64,000 bases of DNA from the NCBI GenBank assembly GCA_964493785.1, contig CAZBPM010000016.1, positions 42,362 to 106,361 of the forward strand. The letters run 5' to 3'. The notes below the pieces were generated by a model. It had not been told where the DNA came from and ran no database searches. It saw only the letters and a program-made list of their open reading frames with translations. Positions 17,615-25,803 of the stretch are shown here, piece by piece (position 1 is the first letter of the stretch; each line of letters opens with the position of its first letter). Source of the DNA: Hyphomicrobium_A sp964493785 (lineage in GTDB: Bacteria; Pseudomonadota; Alphaproteobacteria; Rhizobiales; Hyphomicrobiaceae). The position numbers and the translations under genes are program-made.

Positions 17615-17890
17615 TGCAACGCCGTTCGCGGTATTCAAAGAATCGAACAAATGGCTTCGCCCCAATTCAACGCTATCGGTCGCGCACTGGTCCGCTCAAA
17701 TAAATGTGCGCCAAAGCCGTTGCTTCTAGTCGATCCTACAAGAAATCTGACCTGACGCCCGCAGACGTGTTCGCTGCGGCGCCGCACATTGCAACTCTGC
17801 TGGGCCGAGAAAGCGGCACTTCTCATGGTCTAGGTCGCCCCCGTACTGGGCTGGCCTTAAGGGCCGCCAACGAACCCGTTGTTCACGTGC

Positions 17891-20179
17891 TCACGTGTTA
17901 GTAGCTGCCTCGTATATGTCTTCCTCCTGCGCGTTGTGGATGCGCACAAGGGCCTCGATAGACCCGATTACCCGCTGCGCGTCCCGCACGAGATACTTAT
18001 CGGCATCTTCCGCCCGCAAGCCCTGCGCGAGCCGCGTCAAGAGCCGCGCCTGATGCAAAATCTCGCGATGTGCGCGGCTCATGGCCGACAACCCATGCCT
18101 ATCGACCAGCAGCTTCGATAACCGCGGGTAGAGCGCGGTTTCATCCTCGCGCTCGTGCGCTGCGACACTGTCCTCGATAATGGCGTGCGCGCTGACAATA
18201 AGGTCGACGGCGCGCTGGCCACTTGCATCGTCGAGCCCGTCCGAGATGGATCGGAGCTTATCCAGTTCCTGCTCGAGCAACCGGTGCTCCTCGCTCAGGG
18301 CGCGCGCCATCTTGCCCGGCAGACCTTCACGGCGTCGGTGCCATCCCGGCGTGAGCGCCCGCAGCGCATTGAGGATCACTGCGACATCGATGGCCTCCTG
18401 AGTAAGGGCACCCGCCACGGGCGTCAGCCAACCGAAGGCGGCAAAGGCCATGGCGACACCGGAAAGCCCCATGCCGGCGACGATGCTTTGGATGGCGATG
18501 CGCCGCGCACGCCGGGCGATGATCACTGCCTCCGACACCCGATCGAGCCGGTCCACGACGATCACCACGTCGGCCGCTTCAGACGAGGCGCTGGCGCCAC
18601 GGGCGCCCAACGCGACGCCCACGTCGGCCGCTGCGAGCGCCGGAGCGTCGTTGATGCCATCTCCCACCATCAGCGTCGGATGAAGGCGGCTCTCCACGAC
18701 GACTGCATCGACCTTATCGGAAGGGACGCGATCGGACAGCACCGCATCGATATTTAGCGCAGCAGCAATCGTCTCAGCTGCGTCCGCATGATCACCCGTG
18801 ACCATCACGATGCGGGAAATCCCGGCGGCGCGAAGAGAGTGCAGCGCGCGCGGCGTTTCCTTACGCAACTCGTCGGCAAGGAGCAAAGCGCCGACGACGC
18901 GGCCATCGACCGACACGAACACGCTAAGCGCCGATCGCCAGGAGGCGCGGCGCAGCGCACGCGCGGCCCAGTCGTCCAGTTTGCGCGGCCCGAAGATGAG
19001 CTGGTGTGAGCCGACGCGGACCTTCCGTCCGGCAATCACGCCTTCGAGGCCAGAACCCATGACCTCATGCACCTGCTGGGGCATCTGCAGAGAATGACCT
19101 TGGGCGACGGCGGCAGCCACGATGGCGGCAGCCACGACATGCTGCGACGCCTGCTCCAACGAACCGGCGAGGTGCAGGACCTCGCCAGCGTCTTGCCCGG
19201 GCGCGGTTTCGACAGCAATAAGGCGCGCTCCGCCTACGGTGAGGGTGCCCGTCTTGTCGAATAGAACGGTATGCGTCTTCGCCAAAGCGTCGAGAGGCGC
19301 GCCGCCCTTGATGATGATGCCCCGACGCGCCGCCTGGGATACGCCGGCTATGAACGCGACCGGGGCAGCAAGTATGAGAGGGCATGGTGTGGCGACCACC
19401 AGGACGGCCAGGCCGCGAACCGGATCACCCGACAGCGCCCACGCCAGTCCGGCAACCGCGATCGTCACCGGTAACAGCAGAAGTGCGTAGCGATCGGCCA
19501 GCCGAATAAAGGGCGCCTTGGCCGTCTGGGCGGCGGTGACAAGCCGAACGATGCCAGCGTAGGTGCTCTCATCAGCCGTCGCCGTCGCCGTGATCTCAAA
19601 AGTGTCGCCGGCGTTGAGCGTGCCGCTGCGGGCGCTCTCGCCGGCTTGCCGCGTGACCGGGATCGGCTCACCGGTGAGCGCCGCTTCATCGACGACCGCC
19701 CGCGGAGAAGTGATCAACCCATCAACGGGGATGATCTCGCCAGCGCGAATGAGGATCGCATCGCCGACTTTCACATCACGGATGTCGACGTCCGTGATGG
19801 TCTCATCCACGCGTCGATGCGCCAACCGCGGCGCCCGATCAACGAGGGCCCTCAAGCTGCGCTCGGCGCGGCTGACCGCGTAGTCCTCGAGTACCGTTCC
19901 GCCCGTGTACATAATGGCGACGACGATCGCCGCCAGCGGCTGCTGGAGAAGCAGGGCGCCGGCCATCGCCACTAGGGCGATGGCGTCGACTCCCATACGT
20001 CCGGCCGTAAAATCACGGACGATGGAGAACGCTAGCGCGATAATGACTGGGATCGTTGCCGCCGCCCATATCCAACCAGCCGTAGCGGGAAAGCCTGCAA
20101 GAAATGCGGTGCCGCCCAAGATGAGGCCGAGCAGAGCGGCGACAGCAAGCGTGCGCCTAACGAAGCGTTCGTTGATCAT
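17891..20179 (-). CDS. P1B-type metal-transporting ATPase fused to a C-terminal hemerythrin domain
   Basis: 762 residues. The first ~600 form a P1B ATPase. Motifs are ALTGEPIPV (actuator), ATPCPL in the transmembrane metal site (Cys about 266), DKTGT (phosphorylated Asp about 308) and VGDGINDAPAL. There is no N-terminal HMA domain. In the usual HP motif, the text reads EQASQHVV, so the conserved Pro after His347 is absent. The last ~140 residues hold hemerythrin-like HHE features: SEEHRLLEQ, SAHAIIED, AHEREDE, AHREILHQ and HNAQEEDIYEA, expected to bind a di-iron centre sensing O2 or NO. ATG 20179 follows GAGGAG; the longer TTG start at 20191 overlaps that site. It is 33 bases behind the cytochrome b gene. 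Confidence 0.88.
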   Translation of the reverse strand: MINERFVRRTLAVAALLGLILGGTAFLAGFPATAGWIWAAATIPVIIALAFSIVRDFTAGRMGVDAIALVAMAGALLLQQPLAAIVVAIMYTGGTVLEDYAVSRAERSLRALVDRAPRLAHRRVDETITDVDIRDVKVGDAILIRAGEIIPVDGLITSPRAVVDEAALTGEPIPVTRQAGESARSGTLNAGDTFEITATATADESTYAGIVRLVTAAQTAKAPFIRLADRYALLLLPVTIAVAGLAWALSGDPVRGLAVLVVATPCPLILAAPVAFIAGVSQAARRGIIIKGGAPLDALAKTHTVLFDKTGTLTVGGARLIAVETAPGQDAGEVLHLAGSLEQASQHVVAAAIVAAAVAQGHSLQMPQQVHEVMGSGLEGVIAGRKVRVGSHQLIFGPRKLDDWAARALRRASWRSALSVFVSVDGRVVGALLLADELRKETPRALHSLRAAGISRIVMVTGDHADAAETIAAALNIDAVLSDRVPSDKVDAVVVESRLHPTLMVGDGINDAPALAAADVGVALGARGASASSEAADVVIVVDRLDRVSEAVIIARRARRIAIQSIVAGMGLSGVAMAFAAFGWLTPVAGALTQEAIDVAVILNALRALTPGWHRRREGLPGKMARALSEEHRLLEQELDKLRSISDGLDDASGQRAVDLIVSAHAIIEDSVAAHEREDETALYPRLSKLLVDRHGLSAMSRAHREILHQARLLTRLAQGLRAEDADKYLVRDAQRVIGSIEALVRIHNAQEEDIYEAATNT

Positions 20180-20212
20180 GACGCTCCTCAAAGGTGGGCG
20201 AGAACTCGCATC

Positions 20213-20941
20213 CTAAGGAGCGTCGGGCGGAGGTCGCGAAAGTATTTTCCGGCCGGTGAACATTGCGGAAGTGATGTTCCCGCCCTCGTGAACCTCAGTG
20301 AAAACGACGGCGGCCACATGGACCACGATGAGGGTGGCCAGTGCATAGAAGCCGAGCTCATGCACTTCGACGAACGGACTGCGGAACGCGCGCATCGCGT
20401 CGTAGGAAGTCTTGTCGATCAGGTCAGCCGCCCCCGGCACTACTAAGGTTGGGGCGACGCCTGGAGCGGCAACCCACGCCGCGAACCAATGCCCGAACGG
20501 TGGCCAGTAGAGGTCGGTTCCGACGAGGACGAGGCCGGTCACCGCCTGGACGAGCAATAGCAGGAAGAGCAATGCAACGGCGATGCGAGCCAGCGGGTTG
20601 TGACCCACATACTGCTGTGGCTCTCCCGTCAAGTACGAGTCAGTGTATGCGCGAAAGGCTAGCAAATAACCCCGACCGCCGGGCACAATGGCGCGCCACC
20701 GCGCGTAACGGTTCCCCAGGAATGCCCAGGCAAATCGCCACAACAGATTGAGGACCATGACGTAGCCGAAGGCTGCGTGCACACTCTTGAGGGTGAGCTT
20801 TCCGGTTCCCGATAATCCAAGGCCGTCGTCAAAGAGAACCACGAGGCCCGTACCGATAAGACCCACTACTGCAAGCACGTTGATCCAATGGAACCAGCGG
20901 GTGGGAACATCCCAAGCGACGTATTCTTTGAATTCGGACAT
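20213..20941 (-). CDS. Di-haem cytochrome b (Ni/Fe-hydrogenase b-subunit / b561 type)
   Basis: A 242-residue inner-membrane protein with about four to five transmembrane helices. Haem-ligand candidates are the His residues in RWFHWINVL (first helix), LKSVHAAFGYVMVL (second) and the last helix, VHELGFYALATLIVVHVAAVVF. WDVPTRWFHW at the N-terminus is typical of the HupC/cytochrome b561 family, which passes electrons between quinones and a periplasmic partner. No hydrogenase gene is near. It precedes the P-type ATPase-hemerythrin gene in the same orientation and has an FNR/FixK-like site about 50 bases upstream, so the pair probably responds to low oxygen. Confidence 0.88.
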   Translation of the reverse strand: MSEFKEYVAWDVPTRWFHWINVLAVVGLIGTGLVVLFDDGLGLSGTGKLTLKSVHAAFGYVMVLNLLWRFAWAFLGNRYARWRAIVPGGRGYLLAFRAYTDSYLTGEPQQYVGHNPLARIAVALLFLLLLVQAVTGLVLVGTDLYWPPFGHWFAAWVAAPGVAPTLVVPGAADLIDKTSYDAMRAFRSPFVEVHELGFYALATLIVVHVAAVVFTEVHEGGNITSAMFTGRKILSRPPPDAP

Positions 20942-20992
20942 GGACTGATCCTAACCGTAACGGAAATGTTGCATGCGTGCGGGGCGGCCACC

Positions 20993-21006
20993 TTGATCTG
21001 CATCAG
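20993..21006 (-). promoter_or_regulatory. FNR/FixK-type binding site
   Basis: TTGATCTGCATCAG, which matches the TTGAT-N4-ATCAA consensus at nine of ten positions. Its centre is about 58 bases upstream of the cytochrome b start codon, so a class II (-41.5) site would place transcription start near 20958. This suggests activation by an FNR/FixK protein under low oxygen. Confidence 0.6.
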
Positions 21007-21497
21007 TATCGGCTCATAGGCTCAAACTCGGGCAGCGCGAGCTGTGCTCTGAGGCCGCCGAACTGTCGTTGGCCGAGGTCTCGGCCGTTGGCCAAGCCAA
21101 ATCCAGAGCCGCCCTGCTGAGGCTCCCTATTTTCAGATCGACATGCTTAAGCGCTGGCCTTGAATTCCAGCTGAAAGCTCGAAGCGCTGACGAACTGCGT
21201 CCGGCCAGCGCTGCGCCGGGCTCTTCAGGTTGGTTTCAGGTAGGCGTGCGATAGCGAACCCGACCGTAGGTTACGGTCCATGTCTCCAATCAAATTGCTG
21301 AATGCAGACGCGCCGCTGTCTGGCTTCACAACGTGGAGAGGCGTTTTCGTCATTCCGCGCTCGCGGTTCAGCTCCGTCCGGGAGGACATTAGCTCGAGTG
21401 TGGCCATGCCGAACCTCACTCTTACTACCGAGCCCATCAACACCTTTGGTCAACTTGCAAAAATCGAGGTGGCTGAACCTGAGGTCCAAGTAGCAGC
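21007..21497. other. Intergenic stretch, no gene seen
   Basis: About 490 bases between the FNR-like box and the small ORF at 21498. Short frames on both strands lack ribosome-binding sites and family resemblance. A short dyad, CCGTAGGTTACGG, is present near 21263-21275. Confidence 0.4.
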
Positions 21498-21743
21498 ATG
21501 ATCGACTATCTTACACTCATCCTGGCGCTCGTGCCTTCCATCCTACTCGTCGTGGGAGGATTTGCGATTGCGGTGTGGGCCGCGAGATTGCCCGACGAGC
21601 AATCGCGCCTCGTCGCAAAGCTCACTGGGAAACGGACGCCAACGGCTCGGCTTCGCGGTCAGGGGACAAACACAACTGACACAGGAAGCAACTCTTGTGC
21701 GCGGAACTACGCTGCTCATGCGCCTGTCAGAAGCGCCAGTTGA
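21498..21743 (+). CDS. Possible small membrane protein, perhaps degraded
   Basis: An 81-residue frame. The first ~30 residues form one convincing transmembrane helix (LTLILALVPSILLVVGGFAIAVWAA) followed by a basic segment (RLPDEQSRLVAKLTGKR). The remaining residues are low-complexity Thr/Ser/Asn and look unlike a folded protein, so the real frame may have been shifted or the gene may be a remnant. It is not recognised. Confidence 0.3.
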   Translation: MIDYLTLILALVPSILLVVGGFAIAVWAARLPDEQSRLVAKLTGKRTPTARLRGQGTNTTDTGSNSCARNYAAHAPVRSAS

Positions 21744-21827
21744 GACGTCCCTGCGCGCTGCTATCCGGCACCTCAGGCACTAGCGCCTCCCATTCCCAAT
21801 AGACGACGTTCGGTTTCTTCAACTGAG

Positions 21828-22907
21828 TCAACGCTCGGGGCCGCATAAGCTAAGCTCAAGCTGACTGGAGCCCGGCGCAGTGCCCAACTTTGACAGGCTC
21901 ACGCCGAGCAGGCGAATACCTATCGTCACCGGGTAGACCGACCGCACCAGCGCGATGCTGATCTCATCGAGCTTCTCTCGCGAAACGACGGGCGCGTCCA
22001 TCGTCCTGCTACGCGTCACCATCCGAAAGTTAGCGTACTTAACCTTGACGGTCACGGTCTGCCCGAACGTCTGATGTTTCTCGCACCACGACCACACATC
22101 ATCTGCCACGGCGCGAACGCCGGCCTCAATCTCGTTCGCGCTCGTGAGATCATCGGTGAACGTGGTCTCAGATCCCGAAGACTTTCGGATCCGATCCGGC
22201 CTGACGAGCCGATCGTCCTTGCCGCGAGCGATGCTGTAGTACCATTCACCGGCTTTGCCGAAATGCTCCTGCAAGAACGCAACGGATCGGTCCCGCAGAT
22301 CGGCCCCGGTGTGAATGCCAAGCGTGTTCATCTTGTCCGCGGTGACCGGCCCGATGCCATGGAACTTGCCAACCGGCAGTCCTTCGACGAAGCCGGGCCC
22401 CATCTCCGGCGTGATCACAAACTGTCCGTTGGGCTTGCGGTGGTCGGATGCGAGTTTTGCCAGGAGCTTGTTGTACGAGATCCCAGCAGACGCCGTCAGT
22501 CCGGTATCGGCGAAGATCCTGCTCCGGATTTCCTTGGCTGTCGCTGAAGCGGTGCGGATACCGCGGAGGTTCTCAGTGACGTCGAGATAGGCCTCGTCCA
22601 GGGACAGCGGTTCGATGAGCGGCGTATAATCTACGAAGATGCCGCGTATCTGTTCCGACACCGCACGGTAGACCTCGAACCGCGGCCGCACGAATACGAG
22701 TTCGGGACATTGCCGCAGCGCCGTCGTCGACGGCATCGCTGAGCGCACGCCGAACTTGCGCGCCTCATAGCTCGCTGCGGCCACGACACCGCGCTTAGCA
22801 GCATGCCCTACCGCCACTGGATGGCCGCGCAGAGAAGGATCGTCGCGTTGCTCGACCGACGCGTAGAACGCATCCATGTCGATGTGAATGATCTTCCGGA
22901 TCGTCAT
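21828..22907 (-). CDS. dinB: DNA polymerase IV (Y-family)
   Basis: A 359-residue translesion polymerase. Catalytic motifs are IHIDMDAFYASVE at the N-terminus and the SLDEAYLDV triad near residue 103. The helix-hairpin-helix region has GIGPVTADKMNTLGI and the little-finger domain ends near LLGVSLSKL. It copies past damaged template bases with low fidelity. The frame is open to 22925, but ATG 22907 gives the canonical MTIRKIIHIDMD start. The C-terminal QLELSL resembles a sliding-clamp-binding peptide. No LexA box was seen in the upstream 200 bases. Confidence 0.95.
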   Translation of the reverse strand: MTIRKIIHIDMDAFYASVEQRDDPSLRGHPVAVGHAAKRGVVAAASYEARKFGVRSAMPSTTALRQCPELVFVRPRFEVYRAVSEQIRGIFVDYTPLIEPLSLDEAYLDVTENLRGIRTASATAKEIRSRIFADTGLTASAGISYNKLLAKLASDHRKPNGQFVITPEMGPGFVEGLPVGKFHGIGPVTADKMNTLGIHTGADLRDRSVAFLQEHFGKAGEWYYSIARGKDDRLVRPDRIRKSSGSETTFTDDLTSANEIEAGVRAVADDVWSWCEKHQTFGQTVTVKVKYANFRMVTRSRTMDAPVVSREKLDEISIALVRSVYPVTIGIRLLGVSLSKLGTAPGSSQLELSLCGPER

Positions 22908-23135
22908 CGTCCTGTCGCCGCCCACTGCGCAGCCGATCGTCCTCCGGGCTTATAGAGCAACCGGCGCTGCGCCTAAAGATAAGCTGTATCCCGGCCTCAG
23001 CCATGGCTGGCCGAGTGGCATCGAAGGCGGCTCGATGGTCCGCAGCCTGGGCGATAGGGAGACCAGGGAGCGAAGTGAACATTGAGGTTATGGTGCCGGC
23101 TCGGTAGTCTGACGGGGCATTTGGGGGGGGCTCGC

Positions 23136-25370
23136 ATGGCGCGCTATCTTACGCTTCTCGTTGCATGCTTATTATTGCCGCTGGCGGCCGCCGCCGACGA
23201 TTGTATCAGCGAAGTTCCTGCCGTAGCGATCGCAGCTTGCACGCGCACGATCGATGCCGCAGAGGCCTCCCCGGAGGAAATCGCAAAGGCGTACCACAAT
23301 CGCGGGATGGCCTATTTGGACCTCGGTAGGACACCGACGGCTATCGACGATTTCACCAAGGCCATAACCCTCAGTCCGGACTTCGCGCTGCCCCACTACG
23401 CCCGCGGCAACGCATACTACCAGCTCGATCAGAACGAGAAGGCCTTGCGGGACTACGACAAGTACGTCGCCCTGGCCCCGAAAGATGCGAAGGGCTACGC
23501 GGGGCGCGGTCTGACGTTGCATGAGCTCGGGCGAGCGAAGCAGGCAATCGACGATTTCGAAGCGGCGATATTTCTGGCCCCTAACTATTCACTCCCCTAC
23601 TTCGGCCGCGGCCAGATCCGCACCGAGGAGCGAAAATACAATCTCGCCGTCGAAGATTTCGATAAGTCGCTCGCTCTAGACCCTAAGGATGCGGTGACGC
23701 TTCGCTATCGTGGCTTCGCCCAGGAGATGCGCGGCGACAGGGTGAAAGCCGCCATCGACTATAAGCAGACGCTGGCGCTCAATCCTTCAAAGCTGACGGA
23801 ACAGCGAGCTAACGAAGGTCTACAGCGCATCAAGCGTGCGCGGCCAAAGGCTAACGAAAAGGCAATGGGCGATTGCGACAGCGGCAATGTCGACCTGGTC
23901 TTCCATGGCTGTTCCAACATTGCCGAGGACGAAGATGCGCCCGCGGACACGCGCGCGCGGGCGCTCATCACCCGTGGCCTGCTGTACGCAAGCCTCGATG
24001 AGTTTGCGCGCGCCATTGACGATTTCACAGACGCGATCAAGGCGGGGGGCGTCAACCTCGCAGCAGCTTATTCTAATCGAGGGTCCGCCTACGCGCAGAC
24101 CAAGCAGTTCGGTCCGGCAATCAAGGATTTTGACGAGGCTATCCGCCTTTCGCCGAACGATGCCGGCAATCAGGTCAACCGCGCTCTGGCGCTTGAGAAC
24201 GTGGGCCGCACTCAGGAAGCGCGCCGCGCCTTCCAGCGCGCGCTCGAGCTGTCGCCGACACCTAGTCTTTCGACCACGGCCTCGCAAGGCGTCAAGCGGC
24301 TCGGCGCGTCTGCTCCTTCCAAAGCCGGTCCAAGCTTTTTCAACGAAGCAGAGCTTTGCTCGGGCTCGGATCCGGACCTGGTGATCTCCAACTGCACGCT
24401 GGTCATCGGCAACACAGCCTATCCCGCGAAAGACCGCGCCGCGGCGCACGTAAATCGGGGAACCGCCTGGAGCACTAAGGGCGATCTCGCCAAGGCTATC
24501 GACGACTACACGCACGCCATCGAGCTGAACCCCGCGCTTGCTATCGCGTATGCGAACCGTGGTGCGATGTACGTTGGCCAAAAAGACGATGAGCGGGCGC
24601 TGGCCGAATTTCAGAAGGCCATCGAGCTCGACAGCAAGTATGCGTACGCCTACGCCAGCCGCGGCGAGGTTTTCGAGCGACGTGGGGAGCGTGACGCTGC
24701 GAATGCGGACTATGAAAGAGCCTTGTCGCTAAAGCCGGGCCCCGTGGCTTTGTCTATCGCCACCGAAGGCCGCCAGAGGCTGATCGACAACGCGATGCGC
24801 GTGGGCGATGCGGAGGCCGCTGATTGCGACAGCTCGGACGTCGATCGGGTCATGCGAGGCTGCACCAAGATCATCGAAGCGAAGATGCTCACGGCCCAGA
24901 TGCGAAGTGCGGCTCTACTGAAGCGCGGTCTCATCTACATGCGCGGCAACGACCTTCCACATGCGGGCGCGGACTTCGATTCCATCATCGCGCTCAACCC
25001 TGCGGATGCGCAGGCATATGGCCTGCGCGGCTACATCCGCTATGCCCAGGGGGCGCTAGACCCGGCCATCGCTGATCTGACGCGCTCGGTTGAACTCGGG
25101 ACCTATAAAGATGCTCACCGGTATCTCGCGATCGTGCTGGAGGCAAAAGGCGACCTGAAGCCGGCCCTGAAGGAGTTGGAGGCTGCACTCGCGGGAAGTC
25201 CCAGGGACGCCGAGCTGCTATTCCATCGTGGCGCGGTGCGCGAAAGGCTCGGCGAGACTGCGGCTGCGAAGCAGGATTACGAAGCCGCGCTAGGGTCGGC
25301 GCCGGCTGACTCCATACGGGCCCCGGCTCAGGCTGCCCTCGATCGCCTTACGGCGAACGGCGTGCGATGA
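23136..25370 (+). CDS. Periplasmic TPR-repeat protein with four Cys-pair modules
   Basis: 744 residues. The ATG at 23136 begins a clear signal peptide (MARYLTLLVACLLLPLAAA); the frame opens earlier at 23082. The mature protein is almost entirely TPR helices (GMAYLDLGRTPTAIDDFTKAITL, ARGNAYYQLDQNEKALRDYDK and so on). The TPR runs are grouped into four modules. Each starts with a short Cys-pair segment: DDCISEV..AACTRTI, GDCDSGNVDLVFHGCSNI, ELCSGSDPDLVISNCTLVI and DCDSSDVDRVMRGCTKII. Each pair has 11-12 residues between Cys and could form a disulfide in the periplasm. Proteins of this kind are protein-protein scaffolds. No partner is evident from neighbours. Confidence 0.85.
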   Translation: MARYLTLLVACLLLPLAAAADDCISEVPAVAIAACTRTIDAAEASPEEIAKAYHNRGMAYLDLGRTPTAIDDFTKAITLSPDFALPHYARGNAYYQLDQNEKALRDYDKYVALAPKDAKGYAGRGLTLHELGRAKQAIDDFEAAIFLAPNYSLPYFGRGQIRTEERKYNLAVEDFDKSLALDPKDAVTLRYRGFAQEMRGDRVKAAIDYKQTLALNPSKLTEQRANEGLQRIKRARPKANEKAMGDCDSGNVDLVFHGCSNIAEDEDAPADTRARALITRGLLYASLDEFARAIDDFTDAIKAGGVNLAAAYSNRGSAYAQTKQFGPAIKDFDEAIRLSPNDAGNQVNRALALENVGRTQEARRAFQRALELSPTPSLSTTASQGVKRLGASAPSKAGPSFFNEAELCSGSDPDLVISNCTLVIGNTAYPAKDRAAAHVNRGTAWSTKGDLAKAIDDYTHAIELNPALAIAYANRGAMYVGQKDDERALAEFQKAIELDSKYAYAYASRGEVFERRGERDAANADYERALSLKPGPVALSIATEGRQRLIDNAMRVGDAEAADCDSSDVDRVMRGCTKIIEAKMLTAQMRSAALLKRGLIYMRGNDLPHAGADFDSIIALNPADAQAYGLRGYIRYAQGALDPAIADLTRSVELGTYKDAHRYLAIVLEAKGDLKPALKELEAALAGSPRDAELLFHRGAVRERLGETAAAKQDYEAALGSAPADSIRAPAQAALDRLTANGVR

Positions 25371-25803
25371 CACCTACAAGGGCGCGCTTTTAGGCCAACG
25401 CGCGAGGTACTCGTGGCGGCAAGGCCGTCCCGGCAACTCCCGCACGGCGCGTCCGGTAATGCCCGGCGGCAAACGGGAATGCGTGGCAAAGTTGTTTGCA
25501 TGGCGTGAAGTTGGCCTTGCATTCGATCCAACCGGCAAAGGTAATAGGTCGGACAAAGAGACGTTCAAAAAAGCAATAAGCGCTCCACTCAACAGGCTGC
25601 GCAAAAATACCGGGAGGGAGCCTCGATGAGCCTCGTGCTTCAGAGACGGATCGCAATTAGCGGCGGCACTCGCCCGATCTAGTCACCGATTTCGCAACAG
25701 TTTCGCACACGCAGCGCGGACGCCAAAGGCGTAACGCGGTCGCGGTCGCTTGCCTTGGAACACAAGAAATTCGGCCGCATAGGCCTGCCGGGAGGAAATA
25801 CGA
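25371..25803. other. Promoter region of the giant S8/RTX gene
   Basis: About 430 bases without a convincing gene. A strong ribosome-binding site, GGGAGGAAATACGA, ends the region just before the ATG at 25804. Short frames on the minus strand have no supporting features. Confidence 0.45.

Noticed and set aside
22908..23135. LexA box for dinB
   Set aside because: Neither GAAC-N7-GAAC nor GTTC-N7-GTTC was found in the upstream region.
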